Below are positions 1 to 10,101 of a DNA stretch of 64,000 nucleotides, piece by piece. Source of the stretch: Thermocladium modestius JCM 10088. GTDB taxonomy: Archaea > Thermoproteota > Thermoprotei > Thermoproteales > Thermocladiaceae. Below the pieces are notes generated by a model. The model saw nothing but the letters and a program-made list of their open reading frames with translations. It was not told the origin of the DNA and searched no databases. The position numbers were made by a program, and so were the translations under genes. The stretch covers positions 1 through 64,000 of the forward strand of contig BBBF01000002.1 of the NCBI GenBank assembly GCA_001315925.1, given 5' to 3'. The stretch's first letter is position 1. Every line of letters begins with the position of its first letter.

Positions 1-167
1 CCCCCCCACCCCCCCCAAAGGACGGAACTTTACATTAGCGTTATCAGGGAATCCTTCAGGGTGAGGGAGGCCAGCTGGCGCTGGGCCTAAATCCTAAGGC
101 AATTTATGAAGCAATGAACGGGATTAGTATTATCTGGGGCGATAAGTTGCTGGGAAGAGATTATTTC
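1..167. other. Left edge, no gene established
   Basis: The window opens with C7-A-C8. A plus-strand frame without stops runs from about position 45 into the tail of the minus-strand gene that follows. It reads LNPKAIYEAMNG and looks protein-like, so this may be the 3' end of a frameshifted gene that begins outside the window. I could not match it to a family. Confidence 0.25.
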
Positions 168-569
168 TTATTGTATGGCTTTCATGCAAACCGATGCTTG
201 CTTAATTATATTGATCAATAGCCCTATCATTCGTTGCGTATCTTCTTCATTTAATTGATTGATCAAATCAGATAACGTGGCTTTCGGTGCATTTGCTATC
301 GCGTCGATATCCAACGATGGAGAGATGCAGCCTATTAAGGTTGATAATAGGATTATGGTAGCTGGATTTACCTTACTTAATGCATCCAATAACTGGGTTG
401 CCTTATGAATTAGATCTATTACCTTGGGTTCCATCAATAGCTTTATCAGCTCCTCGAATTTAGTGGATGCATCGGCTTCCGCCAGCAAACCTATTCCAGA
501 TGCGTTTAATTTATCGTTTATGGACTTCAACAGCTCCATTATCTCCTTGATCTCTCCATCGCTGGACAT
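168..569 (-). CDS. Small helical protein, DUF1641-like
   Basis: A 133-residue protein, predicted almost entirely helical, with no signal peptide or membrane segment. The central part (about residues 48-95, including LIHKATQLLDALSKVNP) resembles the helices of DUF1641 proteins, such as the one encoded between formate dehydrogenase and FdhD at 36378 in this window. The ATG start is supported by a minus-strand TATA-like box at 594-604, about 26-30 nt upstream. The gene contains no long G/C tract and is intact. DUF1641 proteins accompany formate dehydrogenases in some archaea, but no redox gene is next to this one, so the role is unknown. The family assignment is a resemblance by eye. Confidence 0.5.
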   Translation of the reverse strand: MSSDGEIKEIMELLKSINDKLNASGIGLLAEADASTKFEELIKLLMEPKVIDLIHKATQLLDALSKVNPATIILLSTLIGCISPSLDIDAIANAPKATLSDLINQLNEEDTQRMIGLLINIIKQASVCMKAIQ

Positions 570-593
570 GGAATTGGATTCTCTATGGATTTT

Positions 594-604
594 AATAAAG
601 TTGT
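594..604 (-). promoter_or_regulatory. TATA-like box of the DUF1641-like gene
   Basis: The minus strand reads ACTTTATTAAAAT about 26-30 nt before the ATG at 569, the spacing expected for an archaeal TATA box and a nearly leaderless mRNA. Confidence 0.5.
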
Positions 605-863
605 CTTCCTAGAGGACAGGTTGTAGGATGCGGGATGAGGATGATGGTAATGGGGGCCTGTCGTGTTGTTCCTAGGATGGGATAGAATTGATTCGCAGCC
701 TTAAAGGTAATGGCGAGAAGAGGCGGGGCAGTGCCATTGTTCAATTCACGAGACGCGAGCTTTAGCATGATAAAAGGGCAATCGCTCTTTAGGGCAGGAG
801 TCAGGGATAATGAAGGGTCAGTTACATAAATTCTAAGGCATTGCTCATAGATTAGTGGGAATC

Positions 864-1342
864 ATGGGGGGGTCTTTTTGTCATATTGGAAACGAATAAT
901 AAGGGGGGGAGATCCTATCGTTCGTTTAATGAGCAAGGTAAATCCAGTGTTATATAGGTTCGTCAGGTTTTGCTTGAATAGGGCCTATGCATCGATTGAT
1001 TTCAAAAAGCTCGATGCAGACAGGAGATATGCGATAGATGTATTTGTAGATTCAATAAAGAATAGCGAGGATTCATGGAAATCGGTGGATGATTTGATAA
1101 CCTTCATCAAAAATGAATTGCCCAACTTATATAAGACAGCATTAACTGCGGTTCCCAAGGATATACTAGATAAATTAGTCGATTCCTTCTTCAATAATTG
1201 CCTAGAGTTGGACGAAGTTAACACGGATAAGAAACTCAGCGCGACCATCAAGGAAGTCCATGATGTATTGAAGAAGATGGAGCCCACTAGCTCAAGTGCG
1301 GCTTCAGAATCCCCCCTCTTATTAAGTTCAATTCTGAAATAA
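864..1342 (+). CDS. Uncharacterised helical protein
   Basis: About 155 residues, charged and mainly helical, with a low-complexity Ser-rich tail. No family was recognised. The continuous frame opens only at TTG 878, but an ATG at 864 is followed by a G7 run. If that run were G5, the ATG would read MGVFLSYWKRIIRG straight into the frame, so I place the start there and treat the run as two bases too long. A further G7 run near 903 stays in frame as Gly-Gly. It lies on the same strand just upstream of a KaiC/RadA-like ATPase that has its own promoter, so a functional link is not established. Confidence 0.5.
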
Positions 1343-1357
1343 ACAATTCCGGATAAG

Positions 1358-1365
1358 TATAAAAA
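1358..1365 (+). promoter_or_regulatory. TATA box of the KaiC/RadA-like gene
   Basis: TATAAAAA lies about 26-28 nt ahead of the ATG at 1391, which predicts an mRNA with almost no leader. Confidence 0.6.
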
Positions 1366-1390
1366 GGTATTATATTCGAATTAGACCTAA

Positions 1391-2272
1391 ATGAATGTAA
1401 GGAGTTTACGTGCGTCTCAGGACAATGGGAATGGATATGATTATTCCACTGCTCCATCTGCTCAGCCAACTTATTATGACAGTAACTACTACGGTAATAA
1501 TTATTATGATCCCTATGCATCCACAATGTATAGCTATAGCCCATATACCGATAGAACGCCCACGGGCATTCAATACCTAGATACATATATATTGCAAGGT
1601 GGATTAAAGAAGGGAGAAGTTTACTTGGTGGCAGGAGAAGCCGGAATGGGTAAGACCATTTTTAGTTTGCAGTTCTTGAAAACGGGCGCCGAGATGGGTG
1701 AGACTGGAATATACATAACAGTGGATGAGCCAAGCGAGGATGTGAAGCGAGGCGTTCAGGATGCATTGGGTTGGAATTTGGAGCCTTATGAGCAGCAGAA
1801 TAAGCTGGTCATGCATGATTTCAGGACGCATTTCAGACTTTATGCTAGCGATGATAAGCTATCCATAGATCCCAAGAATATAGCCAAGATATTGGTGGAG
1901 ACCGTTAGGAAGTACGGCGCGCAGCGAGTGGTGATAGATCCCATTGCTCCATTATTGATAACTAGCCATCAGGATGTGCTTTGGATAAGGGAGTACATGC
2001 GGGAATTGGTATTTAATCTGAAGAAGTTAAAGGACGTCACGACGCTGATAACGTCGGAGATACCAACTGGGGGGGAAACCACTAAGATAAGCAGGTTTGG
2101 AGTGGAGGAGTACTTGGCAAGCGGCGTGATAATAATGCACCTGTATGAGGACGAGAGAACCCATGAGATATACAGAGTCATGTATATAAGGAAGATGAGA
2201 TGGATGAGGGTTCAACCCATAAAATTGGCCTTTGATATATATGAACCATATGGAATCTTAATAAGGGGGTAA
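1391..2272 (+). CDS. KaiC/RadA-like RecA-superfamily ATPase
   Basis: A single-domain KaiC-type ATPase of 293 residues. Residues 1-50 are Tyr/Ser/Asn-rich and probably disordered. The ATPase core starts at about 57 (GIQYLDTYILQGGLKKGE). The P-loop GEAGMGKT is at about 82-89 and the Walker B-like segment QRVVIDPIAPLL at about 178-189. These archaeal proteins are stand-alone homologues of KaiC and RadA that bind ATP. Roles in DNA repair or signalling have been proposed, but no partner here specifies one. The gene is complete; one G7 run (near 2070) adds a glycine in frame. The srp54 gene follows on the same strand. It is not evidence of a circadian clock. Confidence 0.85.
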   Translation: MNVRSLRASQDNGNGYDYSTAPSAQPTYYDSNYYGNNYYDPYASTMYSYSPYTDRTPTGIQYLDTYILQGGLKKGEVYLVAGEAGMGKTIFSLQFLKTGAEMGETGIYITVDEPSEDVKRGVQDALGWNLEPYEQQNKLVMHDFRTHFRLYASDDKLSIDPKNIAKILVETVRKYGAQRVVIDPIAPLLITSHQDVLWIREYMRELVFNLKKLKDVTTLITSEIPTGGETTKISRFGVEEYLASGVIIMHLYEDERTHEIYRVMYIRKMRWMRVQPIKLAFDIYEPYGILIRG

Positions 2273-2339
2273 GCTATCTCAAGTCCTGGCGGCCCAGTAC
2301 CAGCCTCAATACGAGCAAGCGTATTAATAGGCGATTTTG

Positions 2340-3673
2340 ATGAAGGACTTGACGGATTCGCTTAGCAAGTTAGTCGATAAAATAAGGGGGGGGCAAGTCA
2401 TATAGATGAGGAGACGCTCAAGGAAGTATTGAAGGATTTACAGAGGGCATTGTTGAAAGCCGATGTTGATGTTAAGTTGGTCTATGAGCTCACTAAATCC
2501 ATAGAGGAAGAGTATAGGAAGGAGGAGCCGCCCTCCGGCATATCCAGTAAGGACTATCTGCTTTACTTGATCTATAATAAATTGATATCAATTATGGGAG
2601 GAGAGACCGAGGCCAAGGTGGAGTTAACCAAGCGACCATACGTTATACTGCTGGTGGGCACCGAAGGGAGCGGCAAGACAACGTCTGCTGGAAAGATGGC
2701 CTACTGGTTTTCCAGGAAGGGGTATAGGGTTGGATTAATAGAAACGGATACCGTGAGGCCGGGGGGGGCTCATGATCAATTGAGGCAGTTGGCCGAGAAA
2801 TTGAATATTCCATTTCACGTAGATCCCAACTCCAAGGATGCCGTGGACATAGCCTTGAAGGGCCTTGAGAAGATGAGAAAGGAGAAGGTCGATTTGATAA
2901 TAATAGACACCGCTGGTAGGCATAGAAATGAAGAGGAATTGATGAAGGAGATAAAGGAGATATATAATGCTGTGACGCCCGATGAGGTAGTATTAGTGAT
3001 AGACTCAACAATGGGAAAACAAGCCGCGGCTCAGGCTGAGGCATTTAATAGGAACGTGCCAATAAATTCCATTTTCTTGACCAAGATGGATAGCACGTCG
3101 CGGGGCGGCGGTGCATTGGCCTCGGTGGTAAGGACTGGCGCCAAGATAAAATTCGTGGGCAGCGGCGAGTATTTGGAGGATGTAGAGCTATTCAATGCGA
3201 AGAAATTCGTCCAAAGGCTGCTCGGCATGGGTAACCTAGAGGAATTAATGGAGAGAATGAAGTCCATTGAGGAAGAGGACCAGGTATTGATGGAGTTAAG
3301 CGAAGGCAAATTCAATATGCTCACATTCATGAAACAACTGGAATCCATGACCAAACTAGGGCCATTAAGCAAGCTCTTGCAGATGCTTCCCATGACCATG
3401 CTGCCGGCTCCCATGAGAAGCCTTAATGACGATCAATTGGAGGATGCGCAAATTAGGATGAGGCGTTGGCTGGCGGTGATGCGATCCATGACTAGAGAGG
3501 AATTGATGGATCCAAGCGTGCTCGATGCATCCAGGATAAAGAGGATAGCCCTGGGCTCGGGAACCACTCCGAAGGACGTGCGTGAACTGATTCGGCAATA
3601 TGAATTGATGAAAAAGATGGTGGGCGAATTAAAGAGAAGCCAGAGACGCTTAGGCAGATTCATAAAGCAGTAA
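2340..3673 (+). CDS. srp54: Signal recognition particle 54 kDa protein (frameshifted near N-terminus)
   Basis: GTPase of the signal recognition particle. It binds signal peptides and 7S RNA and docks with FtsY. The four-helix N domain starts at ATG 2340 (MKDLTDSLSKLVDKIRG). A G8 run at 2386-2393 then throws the frame; a G6 or G9 run would continue it into HIDEETLKEVLKDLQ. The G domain carries GTEGSGKTT (P-loop), DTVRPGGAHDQL, DTAGRH and TKMD, and the M domain is Met-rich at the C-terminus (LLQMLPMTMLPAPM). Family members usually have RPA(A/G)xDQL, so the Gly-Gly from a second G8 run is a likely in-frame expansion. The total length fits full-length archaeal SRP54. The protein is presumably essential, so the literal frameshift cannot be the normal state. 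Confidence 0.95.
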
Positions 3674-3692
3674 TGGCACCGGCGCTGTTCTG

Positions 3693-4197
3693 ATGCGCGA
3701 GTTCATCTTAATTACATCCACGCAATCAGCATTGCAATACATAGGACTACATTCCAGATTCATTCAAGGAGCCATGATGGTCTCCCATGGTTATAGGCAC
3801 AATGTAAATATCTACCTGGTATTCATGGATAAATCCAGGTATATGTTGATTAAGAGCGATGCAGTGAGAAGGATATTGCCCGATGAATCGAGCATTGCAT
3901 ATTTGATAAAGGATTTTTTATCGGGTGAGGCTAGGAAAGGAATCATAATTGGAGCCACGGAGCTACGTGATATATTAAGGAGGGCCCCCTCAACCCATAT
4001 TGATAATTCCTATGGTACGGGAATGTAATTCCCACGTGAGACTTGACCGGGATTTTACGCTCATCGCTAATTACTACTCCCCCCCGGATTTAGACTCATT
4101 ACTGTGCAGCAAGGGATTTGGGTTAAGCCGCATTTCCCTAGATCAAGCCTCCATAATCGTGAATTACGCGGCAGATAATGGCCTGGAAATACGTTAA
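3693..4197 (+). CDS. trmY: TrmY-like tRNA pseudouridine-54 N1-methyltransferase (frameshifted)
   Basis: A SPOUT-fold methyltransferase of the TrmY (DUF358) family, which converts pseudouridine 54 in the T-loop of archaeal tRNA to N1-methylpseudouridine using SAM. The N-terminal frame starts MREFILITSTQSALQYIGLH, followed by a segment around GYRHNVNIYLVF and ILPDESSIAYLIKDFL, typical of the family. The frame stops after the C5 run at 3985-3989. The next frame supplies the C-terminal part ending in SRISLDQASIIVNYAADNG, matching the family's ISLGP...HCITIVNxxLD region. Deleting one C joins them. The gene follows srp54 with a 19 nt gap, so the two are probably co-transcribed. Confidence 0.75.
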
Positions 4198-4472
4198 TGA
4201 GCCTCCTACTTCGCCGTTCCTTAAGTCACTAATCACCTCTTCGAGACTGGTTATTCCATGAATTGCGCATTATATATGCGGCCGGCAAAGCATTGACCTA
4301 AGATCTATATATCTTCCCCCCCAACGACTGAGTCCCCCCCATACAAGTTCTAAGCATCGTGCAGTAAACGATGATTGCAGAAAGTTAAATTGGTTGAAAA
4401 GGCATTCAAGGCCGGAGGGAACAATAAGGTTTAAAACGATACATGCAGTGCCTCCCCAAGTTGTCGAAGATA
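4198..4472. other. Intergenic stretch
   Basis: No convincing reading frame on either strand. It contains two C7 runs at about 4316 and 4334 and ends with the promoter of the helicase gene (TTTAAAA at 4430-4436). Confidence 0.5.
4430..4436 (+). promoter_or_regulatory. TATA-like box of the XPD-family helicase gene
   Basis: TTTAAAA lies about 40 nt ahead of the preferred ATG at 4473 and only 7 nt ahead of the first in-frame ATG at 4443. This favours the downstream start. Confidence 0.45.
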
Positions 4473-6329
4473 ATGCAATATTTTCCCTATGATTCGGCCA
4501 GGAAGCCACAGGAAAAATTGATAGAATCCATATTGTATGCTTTAGATGAGGGATTAAACGTAGTGGTGGAGGCTCCAACTGGCGTTGGAAAAACCGCTGC
4601 TGCCTTGGCATCAGCTTTCTTATGCGATGGATAGGGACTTAGACGTGATTTACCTGATAAGAACCAAGAACCAGGCCCAGGCGCCTATGAGGGAGCTGTC
4701 CAAATTATTGGAGAGGAAAGGCATAGCTATTCCTTACGTGCTGCTAAGGAATAGAGCGGATATGTGTTGTCTCACCTCTTCAAAGAAACTGGCATATAAG
4801 GATTTCTTAATGGAATGCAATTACCTCAAGTCTCAACATGAATGTCGATATTACGAGGGAACTATGAAGGGAGTACCGGAGTCCTTAATACAGGGAGTAA
4901 AATTGAGCTCACCGTCAAGTTACGTTAGGAGGTTCTGTGCGGCCGGTCTTTGTCCATACGATTCATCGCGTATGCTGTCCAACAAGGCCAGGTTGGTGAT
5001 ATTATCCTATTATTATTTGTTTGCGATGAATAGGCCGGAGACCGTCGATCTTAACCTGGAGAGCTCCATCTTGATCGTGGATGAGGTACATAACCTTCCT
5101 TCATCGATAATCGATTTAAACACGGTTCAATTAACTGAGTATACCATACGTGCATCGATAAATGAGGTAAAGCAGTACTTGACTGATGAAGAGGCCAGGA
5201 TTAAGGCCATGTCATCGCTTAAGACTCTTTTAACTATGTTTAGAAAGTTAAGGGAAAAGATTATGGAGGATGAAGAATCATTCAAGGAGAAACGCATAGA
5301 TGCATCGGATGTCTTGCCGTATTTTGATGGCATAGATACATTAAAGGCGATTCACGCTGATATAATGCAGGGGAAGAGAACCAAGGGGTTGCAATTCTTC
5401 TCATCGCCGTTGACTGAGGTATTGGAGTTCTATTCATTCATAATAACCAAGCTTCAGGGCCGTGGGCTATTCTATAAACCCAGCAAGGAAGGCGATGCGG
5501 TGTTAAGCAAATTGCTGGATCCATCCATAGTGAGCGGCGAGGTATTCAAGAAGGTTAATAAATACATATTGATGAGTGGTTCCCTTCCTCCCGTAGATTA
5601 CATTAAATTGATGCTTGGATTAAGGGATGATTATCGATTGGTGAGGGTTCCCTTGAATGAATATATAAGCATGGATAATATAAGGGCCGTAATATATCCA
5701 GCCGTCACCACTAAGTATGATATGAGGGATGAATCCATGTATTCCAAGATAGCTGAAGCAATAGAGTCTTTGTTCAATTCAACCAAGGCTGGGCTTTTGG
5801 CGGTTTTTCCATCATATGATGTCATGAAGCGCGTTAGAAAATATATTCATTCGCGCAATGTAATAACCGAACTGTCCAGCACATCAATAGATGGCGTCAT
5901 GGATAAGCTGGCCGATGATCCGCATCAATTGATATTGGGGGGGGTGGCTGGCGGCAAGTTAATAGAGGGAATAGAATTTAAGGTAGGCGATAGAAATGCG
6001 GTGGATACCATCGCTATAGTGGGCGTTCCATACCCTGAGCCCAGCGACTTCTTCAAATGATATTGAATGGTTTGAGCGCTAAGATAGGCAATAGGCAATT
6101 GGCGTGGCACATAGTATATACATGGAATGCATTAATTAAGGTAAAGCAATCAATAGGAAGGGGGGGAATCAGGTCGGAGAGGGATAGGGTATACGTCGTT
6201 CTAATGGATGATAGATTCGCCCAGAATAAGGCATTATTTGATGAGTTGAAAAGCTATCTAAGCGACGTTGCGGTAATAGACGAATTGGGAAAATTAATCG
6301 ATGATGCGAAATCATTCAATAAGCATTGA
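4473..6329 (+). CDS. XPD/Rad3-family DNA helicase (two frameshifts)
   Basis: A superfamily 2 5'-3' DNA helicase of the XPD/DinG group, ATP-driven and normally with a 4Fe-4S cluster. It begins MQYFPYDSARKPQEK, as in archaeal XPD. Motif I is EAPTGVGKT. Four cysteines between motifs I and II (CCLTSSK, ECNYLKSQHEC, RRFCAAGLC) fit the iron-sulfur domain. Motif II is VDEVHNL and motif VI is QSIGRGGIRSERDR, in which an in-frame G7 run probably added a glycine. Two breaks are not at long G/C tracts. Near 4617 (GCTTTCTTATG) one base must go to restore SAxxYAMDRDLD, and near 6055 the PYPEPSDFF segment is followed by the last part in another frame. About 610 residues overall, close to full length. It may be a real pseudogene or carry consensus errors. 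Confidence 0.85.
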
Positions 6330-6456
6330 ATTAGCATTGAATTCAAGATGGTGGAATCAGAAGCCATAACTATATAACTTGTTATTTAACGATGAATATA
6401 AATATTGAGTTAAATGATTTTGAAGAGTATTAAGCATTGCAAGATAAGCTTTATTA

Positions 6457-7608
6457 ATGAGAGGAAGCAAGCGGCATGTGGTCAAGGTACTGCTAGATAA
6501 TGTGACTAAGGTATTCGGCAAGGGAAAGAAAACCGTAGTGGCGTTGGATCACATAAGCCTGGAAATAAAATCGGAGGAATTCTTCGTTATACTTGGCCCC
6601 CCCAGTGGGGGGGGAGGCAAGACAACCACGCTAAGATTAATAGCCGGCTTAGAGGAGCCGACGGATGGGGGGGAAATATGGATAGGAGATAAGCTGGTGG
6701 CGTCCGCATCGAAGAAGATATTCATTCCCCCAAATAAGAGGAACGTCGGTATGGTATTCCAAAATTGGGCTCTTTATCCTCACATGAAGGCATTCGATAA
6801 TATAGCATTCCCCCCTCAAGATAAAGAGGGTTCCTAAGGATAAGATAAATAGCAAGGTAATGGAAGTGGCCAAGATGCTTGAGATAGATAAAGTACTGGA
6901 TAGATATCCGCGTCAACTATCAGGGGGACAACAACAGAGGGTAGCATTGGCTCGTGCCTTGGTCAAGGAACCTCAAGTGCTCTTACTGGACGAGCCCTTC
7001 AGCAACTTGGATGCCAGATTAAGGGCAACGGCTCGTGCCTTGGTCAAGGATATACATAAGAAGTTCGGCATAACATCAATCTTGGTCAGCCATGATCCAG
7101 CCGACATGTTAAGCCTAGCCGATAGGGCGGGGGGGTTATATTTAATGGAAAAATGAATCAAATAGGAGTCCCAATGGATCTCTACGACAAGCCCGCTAAC
7201 TTAGCAATAGCCAATCTTGTAGGCGAGATAAATATAATAGAAGGCACCTTAAAGGGCGGGGGGGAGTTCACCGCTAACGATCTATTAATTCGCCTTCCCG
7301 TGAAGTCCGATCTAAAGGCCGCGGTTCTCGGCATCAGGCCTGAGGATATGTCCGTGAAGAAGGATGAGGAGGTCTCGCCGGGCGAGTCTCCCCCCCTTGG
7401 ATGGGGGGGAGTAGTCAGGATAAGCGAGTATGCTGGGGGTAAATTCACGGTAGTGGTTGATATAGGAGGCAACACCTTGAGGATATCGGCCTCGGCGCCC
7501 ATTCCACGAGATGAGAAGGTATTCGTGGTAGCGGTTACAAACAAGATAAAGATTTTCGATAAGGAAACCGGCATCAATATTTTAAATGAGGAGCAGCGAT
7601 CCCAATAA
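6457..7608 (+). CDS. ABC transporter ATP-binding protein, MalK/GlcV type (two frameshifts)
   Basis: The cytoplasmic ATPase of a carbohydrate-type ABC importer. It has Walker A ([12 protein letters not shown], where family proteins have GPSGxGKTT, so a C7 and a G8 run each look three bases too long), Q-loop ([12 protein letters not shown]), signature [15 protein letters not shown], Walker [12 protein letters not shown] and the His switch VSHD. A C-terminal TOBE/MalK regulatory domain starts around [12 protein letters not shown]. Two out-of-frame runs split it: C6 near 6810 (C5 restores [12 protein letters not shown]) and G7 near 7129 (G5 restores [18 protein letters not shown]). The likely partners are the permeases and binding protein encoded on the minus strand at 9248-12470. 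The HD-domain gene begins immediately after its stop codon. Confidence 0.9.
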
Positions 7609-8154
7609 ATGGACTTGGATGAGTTGCCCAAAATTGTGGATGCGCTCTGCTTGCTTCCCAGGATAGGCTGGGTCAGCAGGGGAATAATGAATCCAGAAAC
7701 CGTGGGAAGGCACTCCCTTCTGGCCGCATTAATCGCCGCTCAACTCGCAAAATCGTTGGGCTTGGATGTTGGACGGGCCGCATTGCTGGCACTAATACAT
7801 GACGTGGCGGAATATAGATTAGGCGATGTGGTTAGGGATGTGAGGGAAATAGATATGTCGTATTGGCGCAGCATGGAGCAGGGGATAGCGAGGGATCTGG
7901 GATTAGGCGAGGAGTTCGAGGAGTACTCCATGGGCGACAGCAAAGAGGCCAAGGTAGCTGCCATTAGCGATAAATTGGCGACCTTTCTAAGGGCATGCAT
8001 TTATGCAAGGGAGAATGCCTCTATCATTCCCTTGATCAAGCGTTATGCCGAGATGATAAAGCCAATGCTGGGTTCCCTGGGCGGGGAGGCAGCGTTGGAG
8101 ATCGAGGGCGTCATTAGAAAATGCTTATTGAATTATTCTATTCATATGGATTAG
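7609..8154 (+). CDS. HD-domain phosphohydrolase, YfbR/HDDC2 type
   Basis: A 181-residue HD-superfamily metal-dependent phosphohydrolase. The metal-binding residues are seen in VGRHSLLAALIAAQLA (His, about residue 35) and LIHDVAEYRLGDVV (HD, about residues 65-66), with a later Asp in ISDKLATFLRA. This pattern matches the YfbR/HDDC2 group, which dephosphorylates 5'-deoxynucleotides; the exact substrate here is inference. The ATG directly abuts the stop of the ABC ATPase gene, so the two are co-transcribed, though a shared function is not obvious. The gene is intact and has no long G/C tract. Confidence 0.8.
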   Translation: MDLDELPKIVDALCLLPRIGWVSRGIMNPETVGRHSLLAALIAAQLAKSLGLDVGRAALLALIHDVAEYRLGDVVRDVREIDMSYWRSMEQGIARDLGLGEEFEEYSMGDSKEAKVAAISDKLATFLRACIYARENASIIPLIKRYAEMIKPMLGSLGGEAALEIEGVIRKCLLNYSIHMD

Positions 8155-8414
8155 GCAATTTTTAGGCAGGTTCTATTCTAGATTTACCAATATGTTTAAA
8201 GCAAGGGAATAAAAATGCACCCAGTGTTAACCGCATCTATGAAACGATCATCGCGATCTACAGAGGTGAGCGGTTTAGCTTGCCGTGGGTATGGCAAGTT
8301 AACGATGCATGGAGAAAGTAGATTTAGGGGGGCTTGAATTTCTCCCAGTAATTTCGACCGTTATAGGATCGCCGGAGAATCGGAGATAATCGCCTTAATG
8401 GGGGGATGGTTAGT
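8155..8414. other. Intergenic stretch
   Basis: No convincing gene. It contains two G6 runs and A/T-rich patches near 8195-8215 (GTTTAAAG) that could serve as a promoter for the MobA-like gene. Confidence 0.4.
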
Positions 8415-9258
8415 ATGCCACGGGGGAGTCTGTTCAATAATATTGAGCGGTGGGGGAGTCTCGCCGATTTCAATTGCCTGGGGAGCAACATGTGGATAAG
8501 GCATTGTATTTGGTGGATGGTAAACCCATGATAGAAAGAGCATTTTCCGCGGCCTCTGCCGTATCGAGTGAAGTTATAATCGCAGTTAATGATTGGACCA
8601 GGGCATCCAGTTACTCCATGTTGCAGGGAGCTAGGTTCGTCGTGGATGAGGGCTTTAAGGGACCGTTGGGAGGCATTTTTTCAGGTCTAAAGTCATGCAG
8701 TGGAGATATAGCATTGATATTGCCCAACGATATGCCTCGAGTGACTGATCGGTCTCTCTCGGAATTATTGGGAGAGTGGATGGGTTTGATGTAGTTACGT
8801 TTATCTTACCTAACGGCGCCTTGGAGGCGGTAATGGCGATTAAAGTCGACGAGGGTCGTAAATTAATTGAATTATTGAAGATCCATGGAAGAAATAAAAT
8901 AACCGATATATATAGAGGAGTGCCTAGGCTTCTTTTATTGAGCGCAGCCAAGCTGGGCATTTCAGGTGAATTGATCAATATTAACACGAGGAATGATTTG
9001 AATTTGATCGAGTTGCGAGGCGATTTTGATTCAGATATTCTTCTTAAGCGGGATTTCGATCTAAACGGATTTAATGGAACTGATGTTCAAAAATCGCTTT
9101 GGGGAACAATATCAACCGGGGATCCATGGAGCGAGGCCATTTATTATGCGGAAATGGGCGTCCCCCCCTTCTTGATGGCCCATACATTACTTGATTCAAG
9201 AAACCCAGAAGTTAGGCGTGTAGGGCATGCATTTCTCCGCGGTCTTGCTATCCCTTAA
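8415..9258 (+). CDS. MobA-like NTP transferase with C-terminal extension (frameshifted)
   Basis: The N-terminal half is a MobA/NTP-transferase fold: SIILSGG-GESRRF (nucleotide-binding loop), DKALYLVDGKPMIERAF and LILPNDMPRV (metal-binding Asp). MobA enzymes attach GMP to molybdopterin, which would suit the Mo/W-dependent formate dehydrogenases elsewhere in the window. A different nucleotide-sugar role is possible. The first frame switch is in the G5 run near 8451 (G4 restores LSGGESRRF), and another lies around 8775 (GAGAGTGGATGGG) before DGFDVVTFILP. The last ~90 residues (after NTRNDLNLIEL) form an extension seen by eye that I cannot name. The exact start is uncertain because a further G5 run lies just after the chosen ATG. 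It is convergent with the permease gene, overlapping by 11 nt. Confidence 0.7.
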
Positions 9259-10101
9259 TCCCGCCAAAGCTAAATCCCTTGAGTAGCCTACCCATAACTA
9301 TGTAGCTGAGTATCATGACTGGCAATGCCACTATTAAAGCCGCCGAGGCAGGAGGCCCCCAATCGACTACTTGATTTCCTATCGCCAGTGCAGCAAATAT
9401 GGTAACAGTCTGTGCACCGGTTGGCGGGAAATTGAATTGCCACGGAGTCTCCGTTAGTACCAATGGATAAAACAGCAAGTGCCAGTTAAATATAAATGAC
9501 AATATGAAGGAGGCGGCCCATGAACCATGGTTATTGGCATTATTAACCTAAACAATATATACGTGGATGAGGTACCCTCCAATTGAGCTATCTCTTCGTA
9601 TACGTCGGGCACGTCTTGGTATATGTTGAACATGGTCCACGCCACCATGGTTATGGTAAATATCGGGGGGGTGCCCATCATTAAGATCCACCAGGTATTT
9701 ATGAGTCCAACACTTGATGCGAATACGAATAATGGAAAAATAAAGCTGGTGGCCGGAAGAGAGTATAGATATATGGAGAGCAACAGCAAGCTGTATGATT
9801 TTCGCTTTGCCATTATGTAGGAGGCCGCTCCCGCAAATATTGTGGATATTGTGGCCGCGACCAAACCCACCGCCAAGCTGGTCATTATGTAGGGAACGGA
9901 CTCCCTGAGCGCCTCCAAGAAATACTGCGACGTTACGTGAGTGGGGTATAGGAGTGGAGGGAAGGTGAAGTCCAAATTGTTCGGTCTAAAGGCTATCAAG
10001 AACATCCAATAGACGGGCATTATCAAGAACATCAATATGATTGCCGCTACCGCCCAGAGAATCGTATGGAAAGCTAAGTCCGGCATTTTAATGCTGGGCA
10101 T
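9248..10101 (-). CDS. ABC transporter permease, MalG/GlcU type (frameshifted)
   Basis: An inner-membrane permease of the binding-protein-dependent carbohydrate family, with about six hydrophobic segments. The EAA loop that contacts the ATPase is visible as DVYEEIAQLEGTSSTYILFRLIMPI. After this loop the frame breaks near 9535, not at a long G/C run. The last membrane segments (SFIFNWHLLFYPLVL... and ...LKGFSFGGIKG) continue in another frame. The C-terminal KGFxxGGxKG tail is typical of MalG-type proteins. It overlaps the upstream permease gene by about 14 nt, so the two are translationally coupled. They probably form the channel for the importer whose ATPase lies at 6457-7608. Confidence 0.85.

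Noticed and set aside
1391-2272. Circadian clock KaiC
   Set aside because: There is only one ATPase domain, with no KaiA/KaiB. Stand-alone KaiC-like ATPases are common in archaea.
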